From contig DASQFD010000145.1 of NCBI GenBank assembly GCA_035633255.1, positions 1-30,104 of the forward strand: DNA of 30,104 bases. The letters run 5' to 3'. The position numbers were made by a program, and so were the translations under genes. Of this stretch, positions 7,618-16,239 are shown piece after piece (positions within the stretch are counted from its first letter, which is position 1; each line of letters starts with the position of its first letter). Source of the stretch: DASQFD01 sp035633255 (lineage in GTDB: Bacteria > Actinomycetota > Actinomycetes > Actinomycetales > Dermatophilaceae). Under the pieces are notes generated by a model, which was not told where the DNA came from, did not search any database, and worked only from the letters and a program-made list of their open reading frames with translations.

Positions 7618-8646
7618 GTGCCCATCGCCACCCCCGAGATCTATGCCCAGATGCTCGACCGGGCCAAGAACGGCTCCTTCGCCTACCCGGCCATCAACGT
7701 CTCCTCCTCGCAGACCCTCAACGCCGCCCTCCAGGGCTTCGCCGACGCGGGTAGCGACGGCATCATCCAGGTGTCCACCGGCGGGGCGCAGTACCTCTCC
7801 GGCCCGAAGGTCAAGGACATGGTGGCGGGCCCGATCGCCTTCGCGGTCTTCGCCGAGGAGGTCGCGAAGAACTTCCCGGTCCACATCGCGCTGCACACCG
7901 ACCACTGCGTCAAGAGCAAGCTCGACGGCTTCGTGCGGCCCCTGCTCGCGGCCAGCACCGAGCGGGTCTCCTCGGGCGGACTGCCCTACTTCCAGTCGCA
8001 CATGTTCGACGGCTCCGACGTCCCACTGCAGGAGAACCTCGTCACCGCCGCCGAGCTGCTCGAGCAGTGCCAGAAGGCCAACGTCGTCCTCGAGATCGAG
8101 GTCGGGGTGGTCGGCGGCGAGGAGGACGGCGTCGTCGGCGAGATCAACGAGAAGCTGTACTCGACCCCCGAGGACGCGATCGCGACCGCGCGGGCGCTGG
8201 GCACCGGTGAGAACGGCTACTACATGACCGCGCTGACCTTCGGCAACGTCCACGGGGCCTACAAGCCCGGTGCGGTCCAGCTCAAGCCCGAGGTGCTCAA
8301 GGCGGCCCAGGCGGCGGTCCACGCCGAGATGGGCACCACCGACCCCAAGCCGTTCCACCTGGTCTTCCACGGTGGCTCCGGCTCGCTGGCCTCGGAGATC
8401 TCCGACGCGGTCGACTACGGCGTGGTGAAGATGAACGTCGACACCGACACCCAGTACGCCTTCACCCGCCCGGTCGTGGACCACATGCTCCGGCACTACG
8501 ACGGGGTCCTGAAGGTCGACGGCGAGGTGGGCAACAAGAAGCAGTACGACCCCCGCGCCTGGGGCAAGGCGGCCGAGGCCGGGATGACCGCACGGGTCAT
8601 CCAGGCGTGCCAGGACCTCCGGTCCGCCGGCACGCACCAGTCCTGA
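7618..8646 (+). CDS. fba: Class II fructose-bisphosphate aldolase
   Basis: A 342-residue zinc aldolase that interconverts fructose 1,6-bisphosphate with dihydroxyacetone phosphate and glyceraldehyde 3-phosphate in glycolysis and gluconeogenesis. The metal and catalytic residues are visible: HTDH at 93-96 (catalytic Asp95, zinc ligand His96), zinc ligands His212 in FGNVHGAY and His251 in LVFHGGSGS, and the phosphate/substrate segment KMNVDTDTQ near 270. EIEVGVVGGEEDG near 160 is also conserved. It starts at GTG 7618 with AGGAGG four bases upstream, the strongest ribosome-binding site in this part of the window. The gene order fba - DUF3151 - purA is recurrent in actinobacteria. DUF3151 follows after 5 bases. 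Confidence 0.97.
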   Translation: MPIATPEIYAQMLDRAKNGSFAYPAINVSSSQTLNAALQGFADAGSDGIIQVSTGGAQYLSGPKVKDMVAGPIAFAVFAEEVAKNFPVHIALHTDHCVKSKLDGFVRPLLAASTERVSSGGLPYFQSHMFDGSDVPLQENLVTAAELLEQCQKANVVLEIEVGVVGGEEDGVVGEINEKLYSTPEDAIATARALGTGENGYYMTALTFGNVHGAYKPGAVQLKPEVLKAAQAAVHAEMGTTDPKPFHLVFHGGSGSLASEISDAVDYGVVKMNVDTDTQYAFTRPVVDHMLRHYDGVLKVDGEVGNKKQYDPRAWGKAAEAGMTARVIQACQDLRSAGTHQS

Positions 8647-8651
8647 CCGGT

Positions 8652-9071
8652 ATGCCGTCCGCCCCCGGCCCCGACAACCTGCTCGGCCTGCCGGAGACGC
8701 GCCTCCCGGAGGACCCGGCCGCGGCCGCGCTCGAGTCGGGCACCGACCCGACCGAGGCCGCGGCCGCGCACCCGGCCTCGTCCCTGGCGTGGGCGCTGCT
8801 CGCCGAGCGCGCCCTGGACCAGGGCCGGGCGGTGGAGGGCTACGCCTACGCCCGCACCGGCTACCACCGCGGGCTCGACGCCCTGCGCCGGGCCGGCTGG
8901 CGCGGTCAGGGGCCGGTGCCGTGGTCGCACGCACCCAACCGGGGCCTGCTGCGGTCGCTCGCAGCACTCGCGCGGGCGGCGGCGGCGATCGGCGAGGTGG
9001 ACGAGCAGCGGCGGTGCGCCGACCTGCTCCGCGACTCCTCCCTGGAGGCGGCCCGCGTGCTGCGGCTCTGA
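8652..9071 (+). CDS. DUF3151 family protein
   Basis: A 139-residue soluble protein matching the actinobacterial DUF3151 family, whose function is not known. Recognisable features are the opening NLLGLPETRLPED, the helical segment SSLAWALLAERALDQGRAVEGYAYARTGYHRGLDALRR, and GQGPVPWSHAPNRGLLRSLAALARAAAAIGE, together suggestive of a short TPR-like helical fold. ATG 8652 lies 5 bases after the fba stop, so co-transcription with fba is likely. An upstream in-frame start at 8607 would overlap fba and is less likely. The family commonly sits beside fba and purA in mycobacteria and relatives. The start codon lies inside one of the GTATGCCG motifs discussed in the findings. Confidence 0.85.
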   Translation: MPSAPGPDNLLGLPETRLPEDPAAAALESGTDPTEAAAAHPASSLAWALLAERALDQGRAVEGYAYARTGYHRGLDALRRAGWRGQGPVPWSHAPNRGLLRSLAALARAAAAIGEVDEQRRCADLLRDSSLEAARVLRL

Positions 9072-9101
9072 GCACCCGGCGAGCCGACGGACGCACAGGC
9101 A

Positions 9102-9137
9102 CGAGGGGCCCGGACCGATCTCGGTCCGGGCCCCTCG
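9102..9137 (+). terminator. Perfect 17-bp inverted repeat, terminator after DUF3151
   Basis: Bases 9102-9118 and 9121-9137 are perfect reverse complements with only two bases between, so the real RNA loop would open to about four to six bases. It begins 30 bases after the DUF3151 stop and lies before the purA promoter. No T-tract follows. It is the most perfect stem in the window. Confidence 0.8.
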
Positions 9138-9175
9138 GCGCCTGCCGTCGGTCATGGCGCCGTCCCCCCCGGCGC

Positions 9176-9181
9176 TAGGGT
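9176..9181 (+). promoter_or_regulatory. purA: Likely -10 of purA
   Basis: TAGGGT fits TANNNT and would give a leader of about 33 bases. That leader contains AAGGAGG at 9210-9216, four bases before the purA ATG. No clear -35 is seen. Confidence 0.5.
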
Positions 9182-9220
9182 TTGGCCCGAGCCCGGCTGC
9201 CAACGACGGAAGGAGGCCCG

Positions 9221-10522
<1,302 letters not shown>

Positions 10523-10526
10523 CACC

Positions 10527-10598
10527 GGTGCCCAGCCCGGTGCCCAGCCCGGTCGTCAGCTCGGTCGTCAGCTCGGTGCCCAGCTCGGTGCTCAGCCC
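10527..10598. repeat. 12-bp tandem repeat, six copies, between purA and helD-like gene
   Basis: Six back-to-back 12-base units start at 10527, 10539, 10551, 10563, 10575 and 10587, with a degenerate seventh after 10599. Units read GGTGCCCAGCCC (twice), GGTCGTCAGCTC (twice), GGTGCCCAGCTC and GGTGCTCAGCCC. The array fills the space between two convergent genes, and the stop codon of the helD-like gene lies in the sixth unit. Neighbouring identical pairs suggest recent slippage. Confidence 0.9.
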
Positions 10599-12838
10599 GG
10601 TCGCAGCACGTGCATCCGGTGCGCCGCCCGGGTGAGGACGACGTAGAGGACCCGCACGCCCCCGGGGGACTCCTCGGCGATGGCGTCCGGATCCACGACG
10701 ACGGTCGCGTCCCACTCCAGGCCCTTGGTGGAGAGCGGGTCGAGCACCTGCACCCGCCCGTCCCCGGCGTCGTCGAGCCCACGGAGCCGGTCCTCCCAGC
10801 GGCGCGGCGCGATGACCGCCACCGAGCCCTCGACCTCGGTGAGCAGGTCGTCGACGGCCGCGCCCACGGCCGCGGGGAGCGAGCCGTCCACGGTGAGGTC
10901 CACCGGGTCCACGCCCGTCTCCCGCACGGCCAGGGGAATGTCGGCGTCCGGCACCACCGGCAGCACGACGTCGCGCGCGTAGTCGAAGACCTCACGGGCG
11001 TTGCGGTAGTTGGTGGCCAGGTGGAAGAGCCGGTGCGGCTGGCCGGCGAAGGCCTCCTCGCGGGCCGCCCGCGCCTCCGCGAGGTCGGTCCACGACGCCT
11101 GGGCCGCGTCGCCGACGACGGTCCAGGAGGCGGACCGGCCGCGCCGGCCGAGCATCCGCCACTGCATCGGCGAGAGGTCCTGCGCCTCGTCGACGAGGAC
11201 GTGGGCATAGGACGACGGTCGCTCCAGCCGGCCCGCGAGCAGCCGGTCCCGGGGGTCGGTCGTCGAGTGCACCTCGGAGGCGGTGTACCCCCAGGAGTCT
11301 GCGTCGGCGGCTCCGGTGGCCCCCCGCCGCTCGGTGCCCATCGCCGACCGGACGTCCACGACGCCGTAGGCGGTGAGGTCGTCGAGCTCCTCGATGTCGT
11401 AGTACCCCCGTTCCTCGGCCTCGGCGGCCTGGACCGGGCCCAGCCGGGCCGTCAGGTCGTCGAGGAGCGCGACGTCGGCGACCGACCACGTGCCGAGCCG
11501 CAGCGCCTCGCGCACCGAGTGCGCGAGGGCGGCACCCTCCTCGTGGGTGAGCACGCCGCGGCCGAGCCGGTAGGCCTCGTCGGTGTCGGAGAGCCGGATC
11601 AGCACGTCGCGGGCGTCGACCTGCGGCCACCACGAGAGCAGGAACTCGTCGACGTCGCGGGAGGCCTCGAAGGCGTCGAGGAAGTCCGAGCGCTCCCCGG
11701 TGCGCACGGTGCGCCAGGCCGCCTCGGCGAGCGCGGCCCGGGCGTGGTCCGTGCCGAGGTTGTGCTGGTGGCCGCGGAGCACCTGGCCCCGAACCCGCTC
11801 CAGGTCCGCCGGCTCCAGGCGGACGGCGTGCCCGGCGACGAACGCGCGGAACGTCGTGGGTGACCCCTCGGGCGCCTGCCGGGCGACGCGCGCCAGGACC
11901 CGGCGGATCCGCAGTGAGCCCTTGACGGCGGCCACCTCGGGCTGGTCCAGCCGGGTCGCCGTGACGCCGTCGAGGAGGTCGCCGACCGCGCGCAGGGCGA
12001 CCGACTCCTCACCGAGGGAGGGGAGCACCCGCTCGATGTACGCCGTGTAGGCGGCGGACGGCCCGACGACGAGGATGCCCCCCGACTCGAACCTCCGGCG
12101 CTCGGAGTAGAGCAGGTATGCCGCCCGGTGCAGCGCGACGACCGTCTTGCCGGTGCCGGGGCCGCCGGTGATCTCCGTGATCCCGCGCGAGGGGGCCCGG
12201 ATGGCCTCGTCCTGGTGGCGCTGGATGGTCGCGACGATGTCCCGCATCTGCCGCCCGCGGCTGCGGGTGAGGGCCGCGATGAGGGCACCGTCACCGACGA
12301 CGACGAGCGACTCCGGCGCCTCGGGCACCATGAGGTCGTCCTCCACCCCGACCACGGTCTGCCCCTTGCAGCGCAGCACCCGGCGGCGGAGCACGCCCAT
12401 GGGGTCCACGGGGGTCGCGCGGTAGAACGCCGCCGCGGCCGGCGCCCGCCAGTCGATGACGAGCGGCTCGTAGTCGTCGTCACGCACCCCCAGCCGCCCG
12501 ATGTGGTGAACCCGGCGCGCCTCCGGGGGCGTGTCGGCAATGCCGAGGTCGAGCCGGCCGAACACCAGGCCCTCGTACTGCGTGTCGATCGCGGCGCGGC
12601 GGCGGCTCGCGGCGAGCACCAGCGCGTCGCGTTCGAAGAGGCCGGTGAGCTCCTCGTCGCGGACGTCACCGGTGCGGTCGGTGCGTCCGCGCGCCAGTCC
12701 GTCGGCCTCGACGTCGGCGGCCCGCCCGGTCGCCTTGGCGAGCTCGGCGTAGACCCGGTCGACGTGCGCCTGCTCGGCGGCGATCTCGGCGGCGACGACG
12801 GCGGAGGTGTCGGGCACGCGGGGGCCGGGAGGGGTCAC
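10592..12838 (-). CDS. helD: HelD-like UvrD/Rep-type helicase (RNA polymerase recycling factor family)
   Basis: A 748-residue superfamily 1 helicase-like protein. HelD proteins bind RNA polymerase and use ATP to release stalled or drug-bound enzyme from DNA. Motifs: Walker A GGPGTGKT at 225-232, motif II DEAQD at 550-554, motif III GDAAQ near 576, motif IV NYRNA at 610-614, motif V STKGLEWD at 703-710 and motif VI VLTRA at 734-738. An N-terminal Glu/Ala-rich helical region (about 10-80) fits the coiled coil that enters the polymerase secondary channel. GTG 12838 is chosen because GAGGAG (12856-12851) and a TACCGT -10 precede it. The longer start at 12976 would place the N-terminus inside the luxR terminator hairpin. 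A generic UvrD-like helicase is the alternative. Confidence 0.85.
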   Translation of the reverse strand: MTPPGPRVPDTSAVVAAEIAAEQAHVDRVYAELAKATGRAADVEADGLARGRTDRTGDVRDEELTGLFERDALVLAASRRRAAIDTQYEGLVFGRLDLGIADTPPEARRVHHIGRLGVRDDDYEPLVIDWRAPAAAAFYRATPVDPMGVLRRRVLRCKGQTVVGVEDDLMVPEAPESLVVVGDGALIAALTRSRGRQMRDIVATIQRHQDEAIRAPSRGITEITGGPGTGKTVVALHRAAYLLYSERRRFESGGILVVGPSAAYTAYIERVLPSLGEESVALRAVGDLLDGVTATRLDQPEVAAVKGSLRIRRVLARVARQAPEGSPTTFRAFVAGHAVRLEPADLERVRGQVLRGHQHNLGTDHARAALAEAAWRTVRTGERSDFLDAFEASRDVDEFLLSWWPQVDARDVLIRLSDTDEAYRLGRGVLTHEEGAALAHSVREALRLGTWSVADVALLDDLTARLGPVQAAEAEERGYYDIEELDDLTAYGVVDVRSAMGTERRGATGAADADSWGYTASEVHSTTDPRDRLLAGRLERPSSYAHVLVDEAQDLSPMQWRMLGRRGRSASWTVVGDAAQASWTDLAEARAAREEAFAGQPHRLFHLATNYRNAREVFDYARDVVLPVVPDADIPLAVRETGVDPVDLTVDGSLPAAVGAAVDDLLTEVEGSVAVIAPRRWEDRLRGLDDAGDGRVQVLDPLSTKGLEWDATVVVDPDAIAEESPGGVRVLYVVLTRAAHRMHVLRPG

Positions 12839-12868
12839 GGGTGCGGTCGTCTCCTCGAGGAGTCGGTG

Positions 12869-12874
12869 ACGGTA
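12869..12874 (-). promoter_or_regulatory. Likely -10 of the helD-like gene
   Basis: On the minus strand this reads TACCGT, the same hexamer found before purD and the small membrane protein gene. It lies about 30 bases before GTG 12838, with GAGGAG in between, and supports that start rather than 12976. Confidence 0.4.
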
Positions 12875-12964
12875 CACCCGGGGTGCCGCGTCGTGCGCGT
12901 CCCCCGCGGGCGGAACCACGAAGTCTACCGCCGCCGCGCACCCGCCCCGGGCACCGGGTCCACT

Positions 12965-12998
12965 GCCCCGCCGCACCCCGCACGGGGGGCGGCGGGGC
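12965..12998 (-). terminator. Strong GC hairpin after the luxR-like gene
   Basis: GCCCCGCCGC (12965-12974) pairs with GCGGCGGGGC (12989-12998), and inside it CCCCG (12976-12980) pairs with CGGGG (12983-12987). That leaves a minimal loop and one internal mismatch. It starts 23 bases beyond the luxR-like stop in the direction of transcription and sits upstream of the helD-like promoter. Confidence 0.7.
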
Positions 12999-13021
12999 GG
13001 TCGTCGGTCCTGCCGTGCCGG

Positions 13022-14104
13022 CTAGACCAGGCCGCGGCGCGCGGCCTCCACACCGGCCTGGAAGCGGGTCGCCACCCCGAGCTGGTCCATCACCGAGCGG
13101 ACCCGGCGCTCGACGGTGCGCTGCGAGACACCGGTCTTGCGGGCGATGACCGAGTCGGAGGCGCCGGCCGCGAGCAGGGAGAGGACGTCATGGTCGCGCT
13201 GGTCGAAGCCGAACCCGGCCACGGACGGTTCGCGGGTGCGCGGCACCGGGCTCGACGCGGACGTCACGACGGCCGCCAGGCCCGAGATCGCCTGCACCAG
13301 GGGCCCGTGCCGGATCATCACCGAGCCGTAGCCGCTGGGCTCGATGTTGGAGATGTCCATCAGGGCCGCCGTCTCGTCGACGACCACGAGGGTGAAGGGC
13401 ACGCTCGCGGTGAGCCGCACGTCCACGCCGTCGTCCTGCAGGGCCCGCAGGGCGGTCAGCGCCCCCTCGAGCTCAAGCACGCTCGCCTCGAAGACCGACA
13501 TCCGCATCCCCGGCGGGAGGTCGGGGTCCATGGTCCGGGAGGTGCGCAGCAGCTGCGGCTGCTCAAGCAGGACGCGGTCGTGGCGGGAGGTGCGGGCGAC
13601 GAGCCGGGTGATGCACTGGCGTGCCGTCGGCGTGATCTGGACCCGGGCGTGGTCGATGTCCTCGATGGACTCGAGCAGGCGGAGGTCGAACGTCTCGGGG
13701 CTGGGCGCGGCGCCGGCCGTAGTGCGCGCCTCGTAGAAGATGGTGGCCAGGGCGGAGGACGCCCCGCGCGAGGTGCGGGCCTGTCGCTCGAGCTCGGCCG
13801 CGAAGGCGGGCAGCGCCACGTCGGGCGGGTAGACGTTGATGTGCCCCTCGGGACCGACGTCGATGAGCCGCAACTCCTCGAGGACCGGGAGCGCCTGGTC
13901 GATCTCGATGGCCAGGAAGCCGAGGCTGATCAGGCTCGCGCGGGACGGGTGCGCCCGGCGGACCAACGTGAGGTAGACGTGCGTCACCAGCTCCTCGCCG
14001 ATGCTGCGCGGCCACGACGGGATCTCGGCCCGTGGCTCCGCCGGCACCGGCTCCGATGACCCCCGGGGCCGGCGCGGCCGGCCGGCGTCCTCGTCCGCGC
14101 TCAC
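13022..14104 (-). CDS. LuxR-type (GerE) helix-turn-helix transcriptional regulator
   Basis: A 360-residue DNA-binding regulator. The last 60 residues form a LuxR-type tetra-helical HTH (RDHDVLSLLAAGASDSVIARKTGVSQRTVERRVRSVMDQLG across two helices and the recognition helix), followed by RFQAGVEAARRGLV. The middle (about 180-290) contains MRMSVFEASVLELEGALTAL and VPFTLVVVDETAALMDI. These resemble the sensing region of TrmB-like/LuxR hybrid regulators in actinomycetes, with an N-terminal winged-helix-like part (SRASLISLGFLAIEIDQALPVLEEL). No phosphorylation receiver domain is seen. GTG 14104 is preceded by GGAAGG at six bases. The effector and targets are unknown; a palindrome 37 bases upstream suggests autoregulation. 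Confidence 0.85.
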   Translation of the reverse strand: MSADEDAGRPRRPRGSSEPVPAEPRAEIPSWPRSIGEELVTHVYLTLVRRAHPSRASLISLGFLAIEIDQALPVLEELRLIDVGPEGHINVYPPDVALPAFAAELERQARTSRGASSALATIFYEARTTAGAAPSPETFDLRLLESIEDIDHARVQITPTARQCITRLVARTSRHDRVLLEQPQLLRTSRTMDPDLPPGMRMSVFEASVLELEGALTALRALQDDGVDVRLTASVPFTLVVVDETAALMDISNIEPSGYGSVMIRHGPLVQAISGLAAVVTSASSPVPRTREPSVAGFGFDQRDHDVLSLLAAGASDSVIARKTGVSQRTVERRVRSVMDQLGVATRFQAGVEAARRGLV

Positions 14105-14141
14105 CGTGCGCCTTCCGTCGAAGTGGTTGTCGGTTCAAGAG

Positions 14142-14159
14142 GTGTCGGATGGACGACAC
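14142..14159. promoter_or_regulatory. Palindromic operator candidate upstream of the luxR-like gene
   Basis: GTGTCG (14142-14147), six bases, then CGACAC (14154-14159): a perfect 6-bp dyad of the size LuxR-type dimers bind. It lies in the leader or promoter of the luxR-like gene, 37 bases before its start. A further TGTCGG copy is at 14129-14134. Autoregulation is inference. Confidence 0.4.
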
Positions 14160-14345
14160 TGACGGTGATCCGACGCGCTCATACTTTACTGCTTACTAGA
14201 TGTCTGCTTCACTTATCCCATCGACAACACGTCGAGGTTCGTGCAGAGCGCCGCTTCCCCCAAGCTGAGTGCCCGCGAACCGAGCGCGGTGTCCCCGGGG
14301 GTACCCCCCTGCTCCTCGGGGACGCCGCGCTCTATGTCTTTTCTC

Positions 14346-14381
14346 CCGGTCCTTCAGCCGGTCTCTCAACCGGTCCTCCTT
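14346..14381. repeat. 12-bp tandem repeat, three copies, upstream of purD
   Basis: Units CCGGTCCTTCAG (14346), CCGGTCTCTCAA (14358) and CCGGTCCTCCTT (14370) share the CCGGT start. The 12-base period and CCGGT..CAG pattern resemble the array at 10527-10598. Confidence 0.65.
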
Positions 14382-14515
14382 CCGCCTCTCCCCGCCCCTG
14401 CCGGGCCCGGCCCGGGTGAGGTGCCGGCCCCAGCTCACCGAGGCCTCTCCCCAGTGCACCACCGTCGGGGGGCCCGCGCACCTCGGTCCGGGCGGACGGT
14501 GGCCCACCGCCGCAC

Positions 14516-14521
14516 TACCGT
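14516..14521 (+). promoter_or_regulatory. purD: -10 element of purD, leaderless arrangement
   Basis: TACCGT ends exactly 6 bases before GTG 14528, and there is no Shine-Dalgarno sequence. Transcription would begin at or next to the start codon. A weak -35-like GGACGG lies at 14494-14499, 16 bases upstream. Confidence 0.55.
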
Positions 14522-14527
14522 GGCGGC

Positions 14528-15853
14528 GTGCAGGTCCTCGTCGTCGGTTCCGGTGCCCGTGAGCACGCCCTCGTCCGCGCCCTCGCCGCGGACCCCCAGG
14601 TCACGGGTGTGGTCGCGGCGCCGGGCAACCCGGGCATCGCCCGGAACGCCCGGGTGGCGGCGCTGGACCGGGTCACCGACGGGGAGGCCGTCGCGCGGCT
14701 CGCCGTCGAGCACGCGGTCGACCTGGTCGTCGTCGGCCCCGAGGTGCCCCTCGTCGCGGGGGTGGCGGACGACGTCCGGGCGGCGGGGATCCCCTGCTTC
14801 GGCCCGTCGGCCGAGGCGGCACGCCTCGAGGGGAGCAAGGCCTTCGCCAAGGAGGTGATGGCCGCGGCCGGGGTGCCGACCGGCGCCGCGCACGTCTGCA
14901 CGACGGTGGAGCAGGTCGCCGGTGCGCTCGACGCGCTGGGTCCCCCGCACGTCGTCAAGGACGACGGGCTGGCCGCCGGCAAGGGCGTCCTCGTCACCGA
15001 CGACCGGACCGCCGCCCTGGAGCACGCGCGGGCGGCGCTGGCCAAGGCGGACGGGCGGGTCGTCGTCGAGGAGTACCTCGACGGTCCGGAGGTCTCGCTG
15101 TTCTGCCTGTCCGACGGCCGCACCGTGGTCCCCCTCGAGCCGGCGCAGGACTTCAAGCGGGTGGGTGAGGGCGACACCGGCCCCAACACCGGCGGCATGG
15201 GCGCGTACAGCCCGCTGGGCTGGGCACCCGGCGGACTCGTCGAGGAGGTGCTCGACCGGATCGCCCGACCGACGGTCGCAGAGATGGCGCGCCGGGGCAC
15301 GCCCTTCGTGGGGACCCTGTTCCTGGGCCTCGCGCTGACCTCGCGCGGACCGAGGGTCATCGAGTTCAACGCGCGGTTCGGCGACCCGGAGACGCAGGTG
15401 GTGCTGGCGCGGCTGCGCACCCCGCTCGCCGGGCTGCTCTCCGCCGCCGCCACCGGCCGGCTCGACGCGGTGGTCCCCCTGCGCTGGTCGCCGGAGCACG
15501 TGGTCACCGTGGTCGTGGCCGCGCAGGGGTACCCCGCCGCGCCGCGCGCCGGGGACGCGATCGAGGGGCTGGCGGACGCGGAGGAGGTGCCGGCGGCATA
15601 CGTCCTCCACGCGGGCACCACGCGGGACGTGGACGGCACGCTGCGGTCCTCCGGCGGCCGGGTGCTGTCCGTCGTCGCCGCGGGCGACACGCTGGCCGAG
15701 GCGCGCGAGCGGGTCTACGCCGCCGTGGACCGGATCCGCCTCGACGGTGCGCACGTCCGCCGCGACATCGGCCTGCTCGCCGAGCGCGCCGAGGCCGAGC
15801 GGCGCGGCGAGGCCGACCAGCGCGGCGAGGCCAGGGAACCGACGTCGGGGTGA
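14528..15853 (+). CDS. purD: Phosphoribosylamine-glycine ligase (GAR synthetase)
   Basis: A 441-residue ATP-grasp enzyme making glycinamide ribonucleotide from phosphoribosylamine, glycine and ATP, step 2 of purine synthesis. Motifs in order: N-terminal VLVVGSGAREHAL at residues 3-15; VVGPEVPLVAGVAD near 69; FGPSAEAARLEGSKAFAKE near 90; the ATP-grasp lysine region VVKDDGLAAGKGVLV near 145; GPNTGGMGAYSP near 220; and the metal-binding IEFNARFGDPETQ near 277. The C-terminal domain is complete. The last 20 residues are a charged tail with repeated RRGEA/QRGEA units not typical of the family. The short -10-to-GTG distance suggests a leaderless mRNA. It is the first plus-strand gene of the purD-purC-purL block. 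Confidence 0.96.
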   Translation: MQVLVVGSGAREHALVRALAADPQVTGVVAAPGNPGIARNARVAALDRVTDGEAVARLAVEHAVDLVVVGPEVPLVAGVADDVRAAGIPCFGPSAEAARLEGSKAFAKEVMAAAGVPTGAAHVCTTVEQVAGALDALGPPHVVKDDGLAAGKGVLVTDDRTAALEHARAALAKADGRVVVEEYLDGPEVSLFCLSDGRTVVPLEPAQDFKRVGEGDTGPNTGGMGAYSPLGWAPGGLVEEVLDRIARPTVAEMARRGTPFVGTLFLGLALTSRGPRVIEFNARFGDPETQVVLARLRTPLAGLLSAAATGRLDAVVPLRWSPEHVVTVVVAAQGYPAAPRAGDAIEGLADAEEVPAAYVLHAGTTRDVDGTLRSSGGRVLSVVAAGDTLAEARERVYAAVDRIRLDGAHVRRDIGLLAERAEAERRGEADQRGEAREPTSG

Positions 15854-15916
15854 GGCCGGCGGGCCCGGCGGGGCCGCGTCCAGAACCGAGAACGGCCGCG
15901 TCGGGGGGCGGGGCCG

Positions 15917-16012
15917 ACCAGTGACAGCAGGGACCAGTGACAGCAGGGACCAGTGACAGCAGGGGCCAGTGAAAGCAGGGGCCACTGAAAGCAGGGGCCA
16001 CTGAAAGCAGGG
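15917..16012. repeat. 16-bp tandem repeat, six exact-period copies
   Basis: Units start at 15917, 15933, 15949, 15965, 15981 and 15997. The first three are identical ACCAGTGACAGCAGGG, the fourth is GCCAGTGAAAGCAGGG, and the last two are identical GCCACTGAAAGCAGGG. No spacers separate them, so this is not a CRISPR array. The stepwise change along the array fits repeated local duplication. CAGTG in early units is complementary to CACTG in late ones, so an RNA copy could fold on itself. Confidence 0.95.
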
Positions 16013-16204
16013 GGCCCGCGGGGCCGGCGGCCGTCCTCCCCCCGGGGGATCGACCACCGGCCCCACGGGCCGCGGTCGGCTCCAGCCGGCGTGAGACATG
16101 GGTTCCCCCCGCATCCCCCTGGATCGTGCCGGCCGGTAGGCGGCTGCGGGTGTCCCCGCCGACGCCGTTCCCGACGCCCCGAGTGTGGCGTGCGCCGCCC
16201 CCCG

Positions 16205-16233
16205 CTGTCCCGGGAATGGAGAAACCGGGACAG
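16205..16233. terminator. 9-bp inverted repeat upstream of purC (terminator or attenuator-like)
   Basis: CTGTCCCGG (16205-16213) and CCGGGACAG (16225-16233) are perfect complements around an A/G-rich 11-base loop. It could end purD read-through, be part of a purC leader, or be an operator. Sequence alone does not decide, and there is no T-tract. Confidence 0.4.
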
Positions 16234-16239
16234 ATCCGC

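Larger units (their letters stand above)
14105..14515. other. Long intergenic region between luxR-like gene and purD
   Basis: No convincing gene is found in these 411 bases. From the luxR side it holds the 14142-14159 palindrome and then an AT-rich island at about 14178-14225, the lowest-GC stretch of the window. That island probably carries the luxR promoter and has two CTGCTT elements 15 bases apart. A hairpin with arms GTCCCCG (14291-14297) and CGGGGAC (14317-14323) around GGGGTACCCC follows. Next come three 12-base units at 14346-14381. An 8-bp inverted repeat with arms CCACCGTC (14459-14466) and GACGGTGG (14495-14502) lies just ahead of the purD promoter. An open frame at 14123-14419 looks spurious. 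Confidence 0.6.

Noticed and set aside
9072..9220. Purine or other riboswitch ahead of purA
   Set aside because: The region contains only the perfect terminator stem, a -10 and a short leader. No known aptamer consensus could be recognised here or before purC, purL or purF.
12839..12976. Longer N-terminus for the helD-like protein (start at 12976)
   Set aside because: The extra 46 residues are low-complexity, and the start would lie in the luxR terminator hairpin and upstream of the likely -10. GTG 12838 has GAGGAG upstream.
14123..14419. 98-residue plus-strand frame between the luxR-like gene and purD
   Set aside because: It overlaps the luxR promoter area and the 12-bp repeat, has no ribosome-binding site, and its composition does not resemble a protein.
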